64,000 nucleotides of DNA from Azospirillum canadense. GTDB taxonomy: Bacteria; Pseudomonadota; Alphaproteobacteria; Azospirillales; Azospirillaceae. The translations under genes were made by a program, and so were the position numbers. The stretch lies in contig NZ_JAOQNG010000008.1 of assembly GCF_025961225.1 (NCBI RefSeq), positions 1 through 64,000 of the forward strand, read 5' to 3'. This document shows, in pieces, positions 29,435 through 37,694 of this stretch. Positions within the stretch are counted from its first letter, which is position 1. Each line of letters opens with the position of its first letter. The notes beneath the pieces were generated by a model. It worked only from the letters and a program-made list of their open reading frames with translations, ran no database searches and was not told where the DNA came from.

Positions 29435-31465
29435 ATGAGCCAGATGTCCCCGGGGGCCGCAGAACTGCTGGGGCGGTGGGCTAGTCTCCTGCGCCCACCA
29501 CCCAAACGGTTCACCGACGAATGGGCCGCAGAGAGCGTCGAGATGCCGCCGACGTCGGGCATCCCCGGCCCCTATGACGCCTCGCGCACTCCCTACGTGA
29601 TTCCGATCATGCGGGCCTTCGATAACCCGCGCTGGAAGATGATCGTGGTCGTCATGGGGTCGCAGATGGGCAAGACGCTCGCGTTCGCGATCATCATCGG
29701 CCGCCGCATGGACGACGACCCGGTCCCGATCATGTATGTGGGTCCGGACCGCAACTTCGTGGAAGACACCTTCGAGCCGCAATTCATCTCGCTTGTGAAG
29801 TCGTGCAAATCGCTGTTCCGGAAGACGATCTGGGGAAAGGCGCACAAGAAGGTCCGCAAGATCATCAACGGTGCGGTGCTCCGTCTGGCCTGGGCCGGCT
29901 CCGCCTCCCAGCTCGCCGGCCAGCCCGCTGGCATGGTGCTGGTGGACGAACGTGACCGCATGGGCGATGACGTCAAGGACGAAGGCGACCCGGTAACCCT
30001 CGGCGGGGCCCGCCTGCACTCCTACGCCAACGGCAAGGTCGGGGTGATCTCTACCCCTCTTGTGGGCAACGTCGACACCTACGTGCACCCGGACACAGGG
30101 CTGGAGCACTGGAAGTATTCGGACCCCGATGACTTGACCAGCCCAACGTGGAAGCTGTGGCAGGAGGGAACCCGCTTCGAATGGGCGTGGCCGTGCCCGC
30201 ATTGCGGGGAATACTTCATTCCGCGGCTGTCCCGCCTCACCTGGAACAAGCCGGAAGGGCGCAAGGTTACACCGGCGGAAGCGGCCCGCTCTGCTCGCAT
30301 GACCTGTCCGAACCCAGCGTGCGACAGCAACACGCACGGGCTGGTGATCGATGATTCCCACAAGGTGTGGATGAACGAGCGCGCCGTCTTCGTGGCCCCC
30401 GGGCAGCGCGTAGAGAAGGACGGGACGGTGGTCGGTGAACTGCCCGACACCGACATCGCCAGCTTCTGGGTGTCCGGCCTTGCGTCCAATTTCGTGTCGT
30501 GGGGCGATCGCGCGAAGGAGTTCGTCAAGGCCGCCCGGTCCAAGAACAAGAAGGCCATCCAGGCGACCATCAACACCGGCTTCGGCGAGTTGTACCGCCT
30601 GTCTGGAGACGCGCCGAAGCATGACGTGGTGCTGGCCTGCCGCCTTCCTTACGCCTCGGGGGAGGTGCCCTATGGCGTGCAGAAGCTGAGCCTCACCGTC
30701 GACGTCCAGAAAGACCGCCTCTATTACGTCGTCCGGGGTTGGGGCGCCCGGTGGGAGAGCTGGCTCATCAAGGCGGACGCGCTGTTCGGCGAAACCGACC
30801 AGGATCACGTCTGGAACGACCTCGCCGACGTGCTGCAGGCTGAGTACCAAGGGTTCACGATCTCTCTGTGCCTGATCGACTACGGTTATCGTCCGGGCGA
30901 CAAGGAGAAACGGCCGACGCACGCAGTCGCGGACTTCTGCCGGCGGTTCGGGTTCCACCGGGCGCGCCCGATCCAGGGCAAGGCGGAACTGCCGAGGCCC
31001 ATCATGACCTTCAAGCTCGACGTCGACACCAAGGGCAAGACCAGGACCTATGGCGTGACTGGCCACCACCTTGACACGGACGTGTTCAAGACCTGGGTGC
31101 ACGGGCGTTTGGAATGGCCGGCGGACCAGCCCGGCGGCTGGCACCTGCCGGAGGACATCGACGAGGATTACGCCCGCCAGATCGTTTCGGAAAGCCGCAT
31201 GGCGCTGCCGTCGGGCAAAGGCAAATGGGTGAAGCACGGCGAGAACCACTACCTGGATGCGGAGATGATGCAACGCGCGGCGGCCGAGCTCATGGGCGTG
31301 GCGACCATGCAGCCGCTGCCCGAACAGACGCCGATGGCTGCTGATGAAGAGGAAGAGGCCCCGCGGGTGCGGCTGGCCAATCCCCCGCCAAAGACGGCCG
31401 AGGCCGCGACGGTCCGCCAGAACAGTTGGCTGGGCAATGCACGGAAGGATTGGCTGCGCCGATAG
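29435..31465 (+). CDS. terminase large subunit (GpA family)
   Basis: 676 residues. ATPase: Walker A-like GSQMGKT at 75-81, Walker B MVLVDERDRM at 167-176, and a Ser/Thr coupling motif in GVISTPL. A zinc site CPHC and CPNPAC lies near 250-290. Nuclease half: LTVDVQKDRLYYVVRGWG, CLIDYGYRPGD, and DAEMMQRAAAELM near the end. This is the lambda gpA type that cuts cos sites, so the virus probably packages from cohesive ends. Starts 3 bases after the small subunit. Confidence 0.96.
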   Translation: MSQMSPGAAELLGRWASLLRPPPKRFTDEWAAESVEMPPTSGIPGPYDASRTPYVIPIMRAFDNPRWKMIVVVMGSQMGKTLAFAIIIGRRMDDDPVPIMYVGPDRNFVEDTFEPQFISLVKSCKSLFRKTIWGKAHKKVRKIINGAVLRLAWAGSASQLAGQPAGMVLVDERDRMGDDVKDEGDPVTLGGARLHSYANGKVGVISTPLVGNVDTYVHPDTGLEHWKYSDPDDLTSPTWKLWQEGTRFEWAWPCPHCGEYFIPRLSRLTWNKPEGRKVTPAEAARSARMTCPNPACDSNTHGLVIDDSHKVWMNERAVFVAPGQRVEKDGTVVGELPDTDIASFWVSGLASNFVSWGDRAKEFVKAARSKNKKAIQATINTGFGELYRLSGDAPKHDVVLACRLPYASGEVPYGVQKLSLTVDVQKDRLYYVVRGWGARWESWLIKADALFGETDQDHVWNDLADVLQAEYQGFTISLCLIDYGYRPGDKEKRPTHAVADFCRRFGFHRARPIQGKAELPRPIMTFKLDVDTKGKTRTYGVTGHHLDTDVFKTWVHGRLEWPADQPGGWHLPEDIDEDYARQIVSESRMALPSGKGKWVKHGENHYLDAEMMQRAAAELMGVATMQPLPEQTPMAADEEEEAPRVRLANPPPKTAEAATVRQNSWLGNARKDWLRR

Positions 31466-31486
31466 CGTCGGCACGCGCGAAATCGG

Positions 31487-31525
31487 TTGCCCTGCCAAGA
31501 TCAAGCTGGTATGTAGGCTATGGTG
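31487..31525 (+). promoter_or_regulatory. candidate late promoter
   Basis: -35 TTGCCC 31487-31492, 17-base spacer, -10 TATGTA 31510-31515, then GGCTATGGTG (31516-31525). Shares the TAYRYA plus GCTATGGTG layout with sites at 28597, 41406 and 48608. Confidence 0.5.
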
Positions 31526-31546
31526 TCACGTATTGGCATTTGAGCG

Positions 31547-31577
31547 AAGGCCGCATCCGCAAGGATCGCGGCCTTTT
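31547..31577 (+). terminator. terminator-like hairpin before gpW
   Basis: AAGGCCGC (31547-31554) pairs with GCGGCCTT (31568-31575), with an inner ATCC/GGAT stem closed by a GCAA tetraloop and followed by TTTT. Lies 20 bases after a promoter-like motif and 90 bases before gpW, so it may attenuate. Confidence 0.65.
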
Positions 31578-31667
31578 CCGTTTCCGGCCCGTGAGTGCCA
31601 CGCAGAATGGCGCTTGGCGCCTCGTCTGTTCGCGCCTGCCGCCGATTCCTGACCAGCGAGATCGCCC

Positions 31668-31886
31668 ATGGCCCTCACCCAAGCCTTTCTGGACAAGCTG
31701 GTGCAGGCCTGGGCCACCGGTGCGCGCCGTGTCGAATACAGCGGCACCGTGACCGAGTTCACGTCGGGCGCCGATCTGGAGCGCCGGATTGCCGTCACCG
31801 CGAACGCGCTCGGCGTGCCGAACCCGCTCAGCGCCGCGGCTCCGGCCGCCCGCGCGCCATCCATCCTTTTGCAGTTCCGCCGGTAG
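31668..31886 (+). CDS. head-tail joining protein gpW
   Basis: 72 residues. The chain ALTQAFLDKLVQAWATGARR with VEYSGTVTEFTSGADLERRI and a proline-rich end has the size and fold pattern of lambda gpW, the protein placed below the portal to prepare the head for tail binding. Location between terminase and portal is the lambda order. ATG 31668 is the first start in the frame. Confidence 0.85.
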   Translation: MALTQAFLDKLVQAWATGARRVEYSGTVTEFTSGADLERRIAVTANALGVPNPLSAAAPAARAPSILLQFRR

Positions 31887-31890
31887 CGCC

Positions 31891-33483
31891 ATGAAAGCCA
31901 ACTGGCTCGATCGCGCCATCGGGGTCGTCTCCCCGGCGGCGCAGCTCCAGCGCATGCGTCATCGGGCGGCCATCGATGTGATGGCGCGCGCCTACGATGC
32001 GGCCCAGCCGAGCCGCCGCCGCGAAGGCCGGCGTCCGCCGAACACGGGCGCGAACGCCGAAACCTGGTCGTCTTTGCGCGTGCTGCGCGGCGCCTCGCGC
32101 GAGGCCGTACGGAATTCCGGGTACGCGGCGAAAGCCGTCCGAACCTTGGCGACCAAGCTGGTCGGCACCGGAATCACCCCGCGCGCGGATACCAAGAACG
32201 AGAAGCTCGACAAGGAGATCAATGACGCCTTCGAGATCTGGCGGAAGGAGTGCGACGCGGCCGGTACGCACGATTACTATGGCCTGCAACGTCTCGCCGC
32301 CCGGTCCTTCTTCGAAGGGGGTGAGGCGCTGACCAGAAAGCGGATGCGCTTCCGCCGCGACGGCCTGTATGTGCCGCTCGAGCTCCAGATGCTGGAGCCG
32401 GATCATCTGGACGAGACGAAAAACGAGATCATGGCCAATGGCCGCATCGTCCAGGGCATCGAGACCAGCAACGGGCGCGAGCGCCGGGTGGCCTACTGGC
32501 TCTTTCCAGACCATCCCGGCGAACGCGTTGGCCTGATCCGTGGCGGCGGCCTTGAGCCGAAGTCGGTGCCGGCCGACGAGGTGGCGCACTTCTATGACAA
32601 GCTGCGCATCGGGCAGCAGCGTGGCGTGCCCTGGCTTACGTCCGTCCTGATCGCCCTGGAAGATCTGGGCGACTACCGCGTCTCGGAGCAGATGCGGAAG
32701 AAGCTGGAAGCGTGCTTCGTCGGCGCGGTCATTGGGGAGGGGGACGGCAACGACGGTCAGCTTGGGCCGCGCGCGGTCGACGCAACGGGCCAGCTTGTCG
32801 AGACCGTTTCGCCCGGTATGCTGTTCCGCGCCACCGGCGCCAAGCAAGTCCAGTTTCACCAGCCGACCACCAACCCGGACTACCCGGGCTACATCAAAAG
32901 CGAGTTGCGCGGCGTCGCCGCCGGCGCGTGCATGACGTACGAGCTGCTGACCGCCGACCTATCGGACGTCAACTATTCCAGCTACCGGGCCGGTCTGAAC
33001 GACTTCCACGCGATGATCGATCAGCTTCAGTGGCTCGACTTCATCCCGATGTGGTGCGAGCCGACGTGGCGCTGGTTCATCGACGCGGCCTATCTGGCGG
33101 GCCGCATCTCGCAGCGTCATTACGGCGTCGCCTGGGAGCCCCCGAAGTTCGTGTCCCCGGACCCGCTCAAGGACTTCCTCGCCGATTTGGGCGAGGTGCG
33201 CGCCGGCTTCCAGGCGCCGCAGCAGGCGATCGCGCGCCGGGGCTACAACTGGCGCGAACTGCTCGCCCAGCACATCGAGTGGAAGAAGGCCGTCGGCGAC
33301 GCTGGCCTGGTGTTCGACATCGACCCGAGCAAGGTCACCAAGACCGGTGCGGCGAACAACGTCCAAGATGCGCCGCCGGGCGACCGCGCCATGACGCTCG
33401 CCCGCGCCGCGCTCGACATGCTTGAGGCTGAGGGCGATCCCGACGCCGCCACGCTCCGCGCCCTGATCGAGCAGCGCGGCTAA
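31891..33483 (+). CDS. portal protein (lambda gpB family)
   Basis: 530 residues from ATG 31891, 4 bases past gpW. VLRGASREAVRNSGYAAKAV, LEPDHLDETKNEI, AYWLFPDHPGER, GQQRGVPWLTSVLIALEDLG, LLTADLSDVNYSSYRAGLN and WCEPTWRWFIDAAYLAG are all lambda-type portal signatures. Forms the dodecameric ring through which DNA enters the capsid. Length normal; no irregularity seen. Confidence 0.96.
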   Translation: MKANWLDRAIGVVSPAAQLQRMRHRAAIDVMARAYDAAQPSRRREGRRPPNTGANAETWSSLRVLRGASREAVRNSGYAAKAVRTLATKLVGTGITPRADTKNEKLDKEINDAFEIWRKECDAAGTHDYYGLQRLAARSFFEGGEALTRKRMRFRRDGLYVPLELQMLEPDHLDETKNEIMANGRIVQGIETSNGRERRVAYWLFPDHPGERVGLIRGGGLEPKSVPADEVAHFYDKLRIGQQRGVPWLTSVLIALEDLGDYRVSEQMRKKLEACFVGAVIGEGDGNDGQLGPRAVDATGQLVETVSPGMLFRATGAKQVQFHQPTTNPDYPGYIKSELRGVAAGACMTYELLTADLSDVNYSSYRAGLNDFHAMIDQLQWLDFIPMWCEPTWRWFIDAAYLAGRISQRHYGVAWEPPKFVSPDPLKDFLADLGEVRAGFQAPQQAIARRGYNWRELLAQHIEWKKAVGDAGLVFDIDPSKVTKTGAANNVQDAPPGDRAMTLARAALDMLEAEGDPDAATLRALIEQRG

Positions 33484-33503
33484 CTCCAGCAACCGGAGAA
33501 ACC

Positions 33504-35618
33504 ATGACGACACCGACCCAAGGGGCGGCGCCGGGCGGTGCCGCTTCGCAGCAGCGCGGCACGCCGGACCAGCCCATTCAGATGCGGGCCGCCAACCTGG
33601 AGCCGGCCTCCTTCAACGCGGATGACCGCACGGTCGAGCTGGTGGCCTCCACCGGTGCCACCGTCCGCCGCTATGACTGGTGGACCGGCGAGCAGTACGA
33701 CGAGGTGCTGCTGGTCACCGCCGACGCGGTGGATCTGACCCGGTTCGAGGCCGGCAGCGTGCCGATCCTGAACGCCCACAGCCAGTGGGAGGTGAAGGAC
33801 ATCATGGGCGCCGCCGTCCCCGGCACGGCCCGCTTTGAGAGCGGCAGCCTGATCCTGACGGCCAAGCTGTCGTCCCGCGACGACGTTGCCGGGTTCGCCC
33901 AGGATGTCGCCGACGGCATCATCCGCAACGTCTCGGTCGGTTACCGCGTCCTCGGCTACGAGGTTGACGAAACCACCAAGCCGAAAACCCGCACCATCAC
34001 GAAGTGGGAGCTTCTAGAGGTGTCCTTCGTCCCGGTCGGTGCCGACGGCGCGGCCGGAACGCGCGCCTTGCCGGACACCGCTCCCGCTCAGGCCCGCCAC
34101 GCGGAGGGCGCCCAGCCCGCCGCTACCGTCAACGTGACCATCGACACGGCCGGCATTGCCACAGCCGTGACCGACGCCGTTTCCCGCGCGGTCGCCGCGC
34201 ACTCCCCCCACCAGGACAGCCAAGGAGACACCCGCATGTCCGTGCAGACCAATCCGGCGGCCGAGCCCACGCCGTCCGAGTCCCCGATCGAGAACCGCTC
34301 GGCCCCGCCGCAGCCCGCCGCTCCGGCGCCGGCCCCCGCCCCGGATCTGACCGCCATCCGGGCGGCCGAAGACGCGCGCCTGCGGGAAATCCGCTCCATC
34401 GCCGCCAACCCGGCCTTCGGCGTCGGCGACGAGATGCTGTCGCGTGCGATCACCGATGGCACCTCGGTCGCTGACTTCCGCGCCGTGGTGCTGGAGGAGA
34501 TGGGCAAGCGTCACGCGCAGCAGCCGGAGACGCACGGCAGCATCACCATCGTGCGCGATGAGGGTCAGACCCGCGCCGACTCCGTGGTCGAGTACCTGCT
34601 GTACCGCACGGATCCGAACCGCAACAAGCTGACCGAGCGCGCCCGCGGCTTCGTCGGCTGCAGCATGGTCGAGTTGGCCCGCGAGTTCGTCGGCGGTGGC
34701 GCCCGTGGCCTGGACCGTGCCGAGATCGTCCGGCGCGCCATGCACACCACCTCGGACTTCCCCTACGTGCTGGGCGCGACGCTGCGTCGCACGCTGCGGA
34801 CCAGCTACGAGAGCGTGGCGCTCACCTTCACGCCGTTCGCCCGGCGCACCACGCTGGCCGACTTCCGCGCGACCTCCCGCGTCCGCCTGGGCGCGGCGCC
34901 GTCGCTGCTGAAGGTGAACGAGGCGGGCGAGATCAAGGCCGGCAGCTTCAAGGACACCGGGGCGTCGATCCAGCTGGAGACCTACGCGCGCCAGCTTCGG
35001 GTGACCCGCCAGATGCTGATCAACGACGATCTGAGCGCCTTCACCCAGATCCCGGTGGCCTTTGGCGCGGCGGCGGCCCGCCTGCAGAACGACCTTGTGT
35101 GGGGTCTGATCACCAGCAACCCGGTGCTCGCCGACGGCAATCCGCTGTTCGACGCCTCTCACGGCAACTTGGCTGCGGCCGGAACGGCGCTGTCCGTGAA
35201 GTCCATCGCCACGGCCGACGCCGCTATGGGCAAGCAACAGGACGACAACGGCGCCGATCTGAACCTGATGCTGCGGTGGCTCCTGGTGCCGCGCGAGCTG
35301 CGCCAGGTGACCGACACCATCATCGCCGGCAAGGTCACCGCGACCAAGGCCGACGATGCGGTGCCGGCGTACATGACCGACCTCGGCTACGTCACCGACG
35401 GGCGCCTGTCGCGCGCCTCGGCCACCTCCTGGTACGGCGTCTGCGACCCCAACGCCTTCGACACGCTGGAATTCGCGTACCTCGAAGGCGAGGAGGGCGT
35501 GCAGACCACGGACATGGAGAAGGTCCAGGGCGTGGACGGCCTTGCCATGGAGGCTCGCCTGGACTTCGCGGCGGCCATCATCGACCACCGCGGCTTCTAC
35601 AAGAACCCGGGCGCCTGA
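33504..35618 (+). CDS. prohead protease-major capsid protein fusion
   Basis: 704 residues. Residues about 25-195 are an HK97-type prohead protease (catalytic His in LNAHSQWEV, Ser in IRNVSVGYRV). A disordered Ala/Pro scaffold-like region with coiled-coil propensity covers about 200-340. Residues about 340-704 are an HK97-fold capsid protein (TSDFPYVLGATLRRTL, LETYARQLRVTRQMLINDD, FDASHGNLAAAG, HRGFYKNPG). Such fusions are known. A strong internal start at 34236 would also yield a protease-free product. Confidence 0.95.
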   Translation: MTTPTQGAAPGGAASQQRGTPDQPIQMRAANLEPASFNADDRTVELVASTGATVRRYDWWTGEQYDEVLLVTADAVDLTRFEAGSVPILNAHSQWEVKDIMGAAVPGTARFESGSLILTAKLSSRDDVAGFAQDVADGIIRNVSVGYRVLGYEVDETTKPKTRTITKWELLEVSFVPVGADGAAGTRALPDTAPAQARHAEGAQPAATVNVTIDTAGIATAVTDAVSRAVAAHSPHQDSQGDTRMSVQTNPAAEPTPSESPIENRSAPPQPAAPAPAPAPDLTAIRAAEDARLREIRSIAANPAFGVGDEMLSRAITDGTSVADFRAVVLEEMGKRHAQQPETHGSITIVRDEGQTRADSVVEYLLYRTDPNRNKLTERARGFVGCSMVELAREFVGGGARGLDRAEIVRRAMHTTSDFPYVLGATLRRTLRTSYESVALTFTPFARRTTLADFRATSRVRLGAAPSLLKVNEAGEIKAGSFKDTGASIQLETYARQLRVTRQMLINDDLSAFTQIPVAFGAAAARLQNDLVWGLITSNPVLADGNPLFDASHGNLAAAGTALSVKSIATADAAMGKQQDDNGADLNLMLRWLLVPRELRQVTDTIIAGKVTATKADDAVPAYMTDLGYVTDGRLSRASATSWYGVCDPNAFDTLEFAYLEGEEGVQTTDMEKVQGVDGLAMEARLDFAAAIIDHRGFYKNPGA
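34236..35618 (+). CDS. internal start: scaffold-capsid product of the fusion gene
   Basis: ATG 34236 (codon 245) is preceded by AAGGAGACACCCGC, a near-ideal Shine-Dalgarno with good spacing, within the coding region of the fusion. It would give a 460-residue scaffold-plus-capsid chain in the same frame. This recalls lambda's nested C/Nu3 genes. It would make capsid subunits in excess of protease, which the shell's stoichiometry needs. Confidence 0.65.
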   Translation: MSVQTNPAAEPTPSESPIENRSAPPQPAAPAPAPAPDLTAIRAAEDARLREIRSIAANPAFGVGDEMLSRAITDGTSVADFRAVVLEEMGKRHAQQPETHGSITIVRDEGQTRADSVVEYLLYRTDPNRNKLTERARGFVGCSMVELAREFVGGGARGLDRAEIVRRAMHTTSDFPYVLGATLRRTLRTSYESVALTFTPFARRTTLADFRATSRVRLGAAPSLLKVNEAGEIKAGSFKDTGASIQLETYARQLRVTRQMLINDDLSAFTQIPVAFGAAAARLQNDLVWGLITSNPVLADGNPLFDASHGNLAAAGTALSVKSIATADAAMGKQQDDNGADLNLMLRWLLVPRELRQVTDTIIAGKVTATKADDAVPAYMTDLGYVTDGRLSRASATSWYGVCDPNAFDTLEFAYLEGEEGVQTTDMEKVQGVDGLAMEARLDFAAAIIDHRGFYKNPGA

Positions 35619-35641
35619 TCGGCTCCCGCGTGGTGACCCAT

Positions 35642-35674
35642 AGGGCGGCCGGATGGTCGCCCTTTTCCTTTTTC
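35642..35674 (+). terminator. strong hairpin after the capsid gene
   Basis: AGGGCGGCC (35642-35650) pairs with GGTCGCCCT (35655-35663) around GGAT, with TTTTCC-TTTTT following. It would partly end transcripts after capsid or stabilise the capsid mRNA 3' end. Confidence 0.75.
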
Positions 35675-35687
35675 CGGGAGTATCGGC

Positions 35688-36026
35688 ATGCGTAATTACG
35701 TGCAGGAGGGATGCACCCTCACTCTGACCGCCCCCTACGACGTGGCCAGCGGCAACGGTCTGCTGGTCGGTTCGATCTTCGGCGTGGCCTCGTCCAACGC
35801 GACCAATGGCGCGGTCGTGGAGGCCTGCGTGGAGGGTGTCTTCGACCTGACCGCCGAAGGCGCGGGCAGCGGACAGGACATCGCCCAGGGCGGCGCGGTT
35901 TACTGGGACAACACCGCGAAGCGGTGCACCAAGACGGCGACCAGCAACACCAAGATCGGCGTCGCTACCGAGGCCAAGGCGTCGACCGCGACCACCGTCC
36001 GTGTGCGCCTGAGCGCCGCGTTCTGA
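35688..36026 (+). CDS. DUF2190 capsid decoration protein
   Basis: 112 residues. RNYVQEGCTLTLTAPYDVAS, GSIFGVASSNATNG, AVYWDNTAKRCTKTATSNTK and IGVATEAKASTATTVRVRL follow the DUF2190 pattern, small beta-barrel proteins that decorate HK97-type heads. Position directly after the capsid gene agrees (lambda gpD equivalent by location). Confidence 0.92.
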   Translation: MRNYVQEGCTLTLTAPYDVASGNGLLVGSIFGVASSNATNGAVVEACVEGVFDLTAEGAGSGQDIAQGGAVYWDNTAKRCTKTATSNTKIGVATEAKASTATTVRVRLSAAF

Positions 36027-36036
36027 CCGGGCTGGG

Positions 36037-36061
36037 CCGGGGCGGCACAGCGCCGCTCCGG
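36037..36061 (+). terminator. intergenic hairpin
   Basis: CCGGGGCGGC (36037-36046) pairs with GCCGCTCCGG (36052-36061) with one G-T pair; a pyrimidine-rich TCCGTTCCTTTCC follows, then the next gene's Shine-Dalgarno. Confidence 0.5.
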
Positions 36062-36087
36062 TCCGTTCCTTTCCTGGAGGACCGGCG

Positions 36088-36393
36088 ATGACCGTCCAGA
36101 CACCCACCAACCAGAACCTTGAGTCTCTTCCGGCGATCTGCCCGGGGCAGACCATCACCGTTCCCATCGGTGCCGGCAATCAGGTGTCGCCCGCCATCGC
36201 CGCAGGCGCGGTGCGCCTCTTCGCGACGGCTACCTGCTTCGTGGCCTGTGGCGATGCTCCGGACGCCACCGCCAACGGGTTCCCACTGGGCACCGAGGCT
36301 CCGGAACTTTTCGGCTTCACCGACGGACAGAAGATCGCCGTGATCGGCCGCTCGGGCGGAACCGGGACCTTATTCGTCACGCCGGCGCTGTAG
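36088..36393 (+). CDS. small virion-module protein
   Basis: 101 residues, beta-rich (CPGQTITVPIGAGNQ, VRLFATATCFVACGDA, GGTGTLFVTPAL). Good Shine-Dalgarno (CTGGAGG) before ATG 36088. Likely a minor head or decoration protein by place; family not recognised. Confidence 0.75.
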   Translation: MTVQTPTNQNLESLPAICPGQTITVPIGAGNQVSPAIAAGAVRLFATATCFVACGDAPDATANGFPLGTEAPELFGFTDGQKIAVIGRSGGTGTLFVTPAL

Positions 36394-36444
36394 CGCCATC
36401 CCCCGACCCATCCTCGTATATCCCGATCAACGGAGCGACTCTCT

Positions 36445-37437
36445 ATGTCTTCGTCTGATGCCCACGACCTCGACGATTCCGTGTTCCGCGAGCACGCGCC
36501 GCGCATTGTCGCCGACACAATCGTCGCCGACAAGATCGTCAACGGATCCATTAGCGGCCTCCGCCTGCCCAGCTGCGAGCAGCCGACCGTGGTGCCGAAC
36601 ACCGTCACCGCGGGCCGCCTCGTCATCGGCGAGATCACCCAGGAGATGCTCGACAAGGCGCGTATCGCCGATCCCAACGACAGCCTGCACGGCGTGACCG
36701 ATTGCGGCATCCCCGGCCATCGGGTCGAGACGCACGATTGCCTGCTGCGCGCTCCCCGGCCCGGCGAACTGATCGTCGACGGCGCCATCACGGCCACCAC
36801 CATCACGCCCGGCACCATCAATATCGGCAATGCCACGGTCAACGGCGTTAAGATTGATCCGGCGAGATTCAGCGTCGACACCATCAGTGGCGGAACGATC
36901 GTAGCGCCCGCGGCCGAGATCGTCGATGGTGCGATCACTGATGCCCGCATCGTGCCGGGCGTCGAGATTGAGGGCGGCAAGATCGTCGTCGGATCGCTCC
37001 GGACCGACGGCCCGCTGCCGCTCTACAAGCCCGAGGACATTGCGTCGACGACGGTGACGCTGAAATCCGGGCACAGAATCGTTCAGAGGGGCAACCGGAT
37101 CGACATCGAGCGGCCTCTGCTGGACGAGCGCATCAAGGCCGGGTCGCCCCCCGACGGTCTGTCGCACGAGGACTGGGGCATCATTCACGCCGCCGCGGAG
37201 ATGCACAGCAACCGCTCATGGCGGGGATTCGGCGGAGTGCATCCTGAACTGGCGGCGACCATGCGCGCCATGCCCCACCCGCCCTTCGTGACCGACACGG
37301 AATGGCGCGATCTCGCGCACACCGTGGAGAAAGGGTTTCTGATCGTCGACGGCGGCTCCGCCATCAAGGCCGTCAAGCTTGAGGCGATGAGCGTTTCCCA
37401 GTCCCGCCAGGACCTTCTCCAACAGCCGACGGAGTAA
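36445..37437 (+). CDS. repeat-containing structural protein
   Basis: 330 residues. The first 190 are short beta-turn repeats (ADTIVADKIVNGSISGLRL, GELIVDGAITATTITPGTI, NATVNGVKID, AAEIVDGAITDARIVPG), the same Leu-Ile-Val-Asp-Gly linkers seen in gpJ of this genome. The remainder is mixed alpha/beta with SHEDWGIIHAAAEMH. A trimeric fibre or head spike is plausible; an unusual place for such repeats is between decoration and neck genes. Confidence 0.75.
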   Translation: MSSSDAHDLDDSVFREHAPRIVADTIVADKIVNGSISGLRLPSCEQPTVVPNTVTAGRLVIGEITQEMLDKARIADPNDSLHGVTDCGIPGHRVETHDCLLRAPRPGELIVDGAITATTITPGTINIGNATVNGVKIDPARFSVDTISGGTIVAPAAEIVDGAITDARIVPGVEIEGGKIVVGSLRTDGPLPLYKPEDIASTTVTLKSGHRIVQRGNRIDIERPLLDERIKAGSPPDGLSHEDWGIIHAAAEMHSNRSWRGFGGVHPELAATMRAMPHPPFVTDTEWRDLAHTVEKGFLIVDGGSAIKAVKLEAMSVSQSRQDLLQQPTE

Positions 37438-37442
37438 ACGGC

Positions 37443-37682
37443 ATGCTCGCCTCGACCGAAGGTCCCATTGTCGTGAACCCGCTTGGCCTGATGGGGGCGC
37501 GGGTGTTTGGCGGTCCGTACGACGGCATGCCCTACGCTCTGGCGACCGCTCTCTCGTCTGGGCTTGTCGCCCCCGTCGAGTTGGAACGCCGGGGCTGGCG
37601 TTACGCCGAGGGGCCCGAGATCGCAGAGTTCGTTCCCTCATCACCACCGCCGTTCCCTGATCCCCTGTCAACCACCGCTTGA
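37443..37682 (+). CDS. small hypothetical protein
   Basis: 79 residues, starting 5 bases after the previous stop. VFGGPYDGMPYALATALSSG and WRYAEGPEIAEF with a proline-rich tail. No domain recognised; probably virion-associated by position. Confidence 0.65.
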   Translation: MLASTEGPIVVNPLGLMGARVFGGPYDGMPYALATALSSGLVAPVELERRGWRYAEGPEIAEFVPSSPPPFPDPLSTTA

Positions 37683-37694
37683 TGGAACGCGCCC

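Noticed and set aside
28010..31504. 1164-codon open frame on the minus strand across the terminase genes
   Set aside because: It is antisense to two confidently identified terminase genes, has arginine/histidine/glycine-rich composition typical of shadow frames in GC-rich DNA, and no ribosome site.
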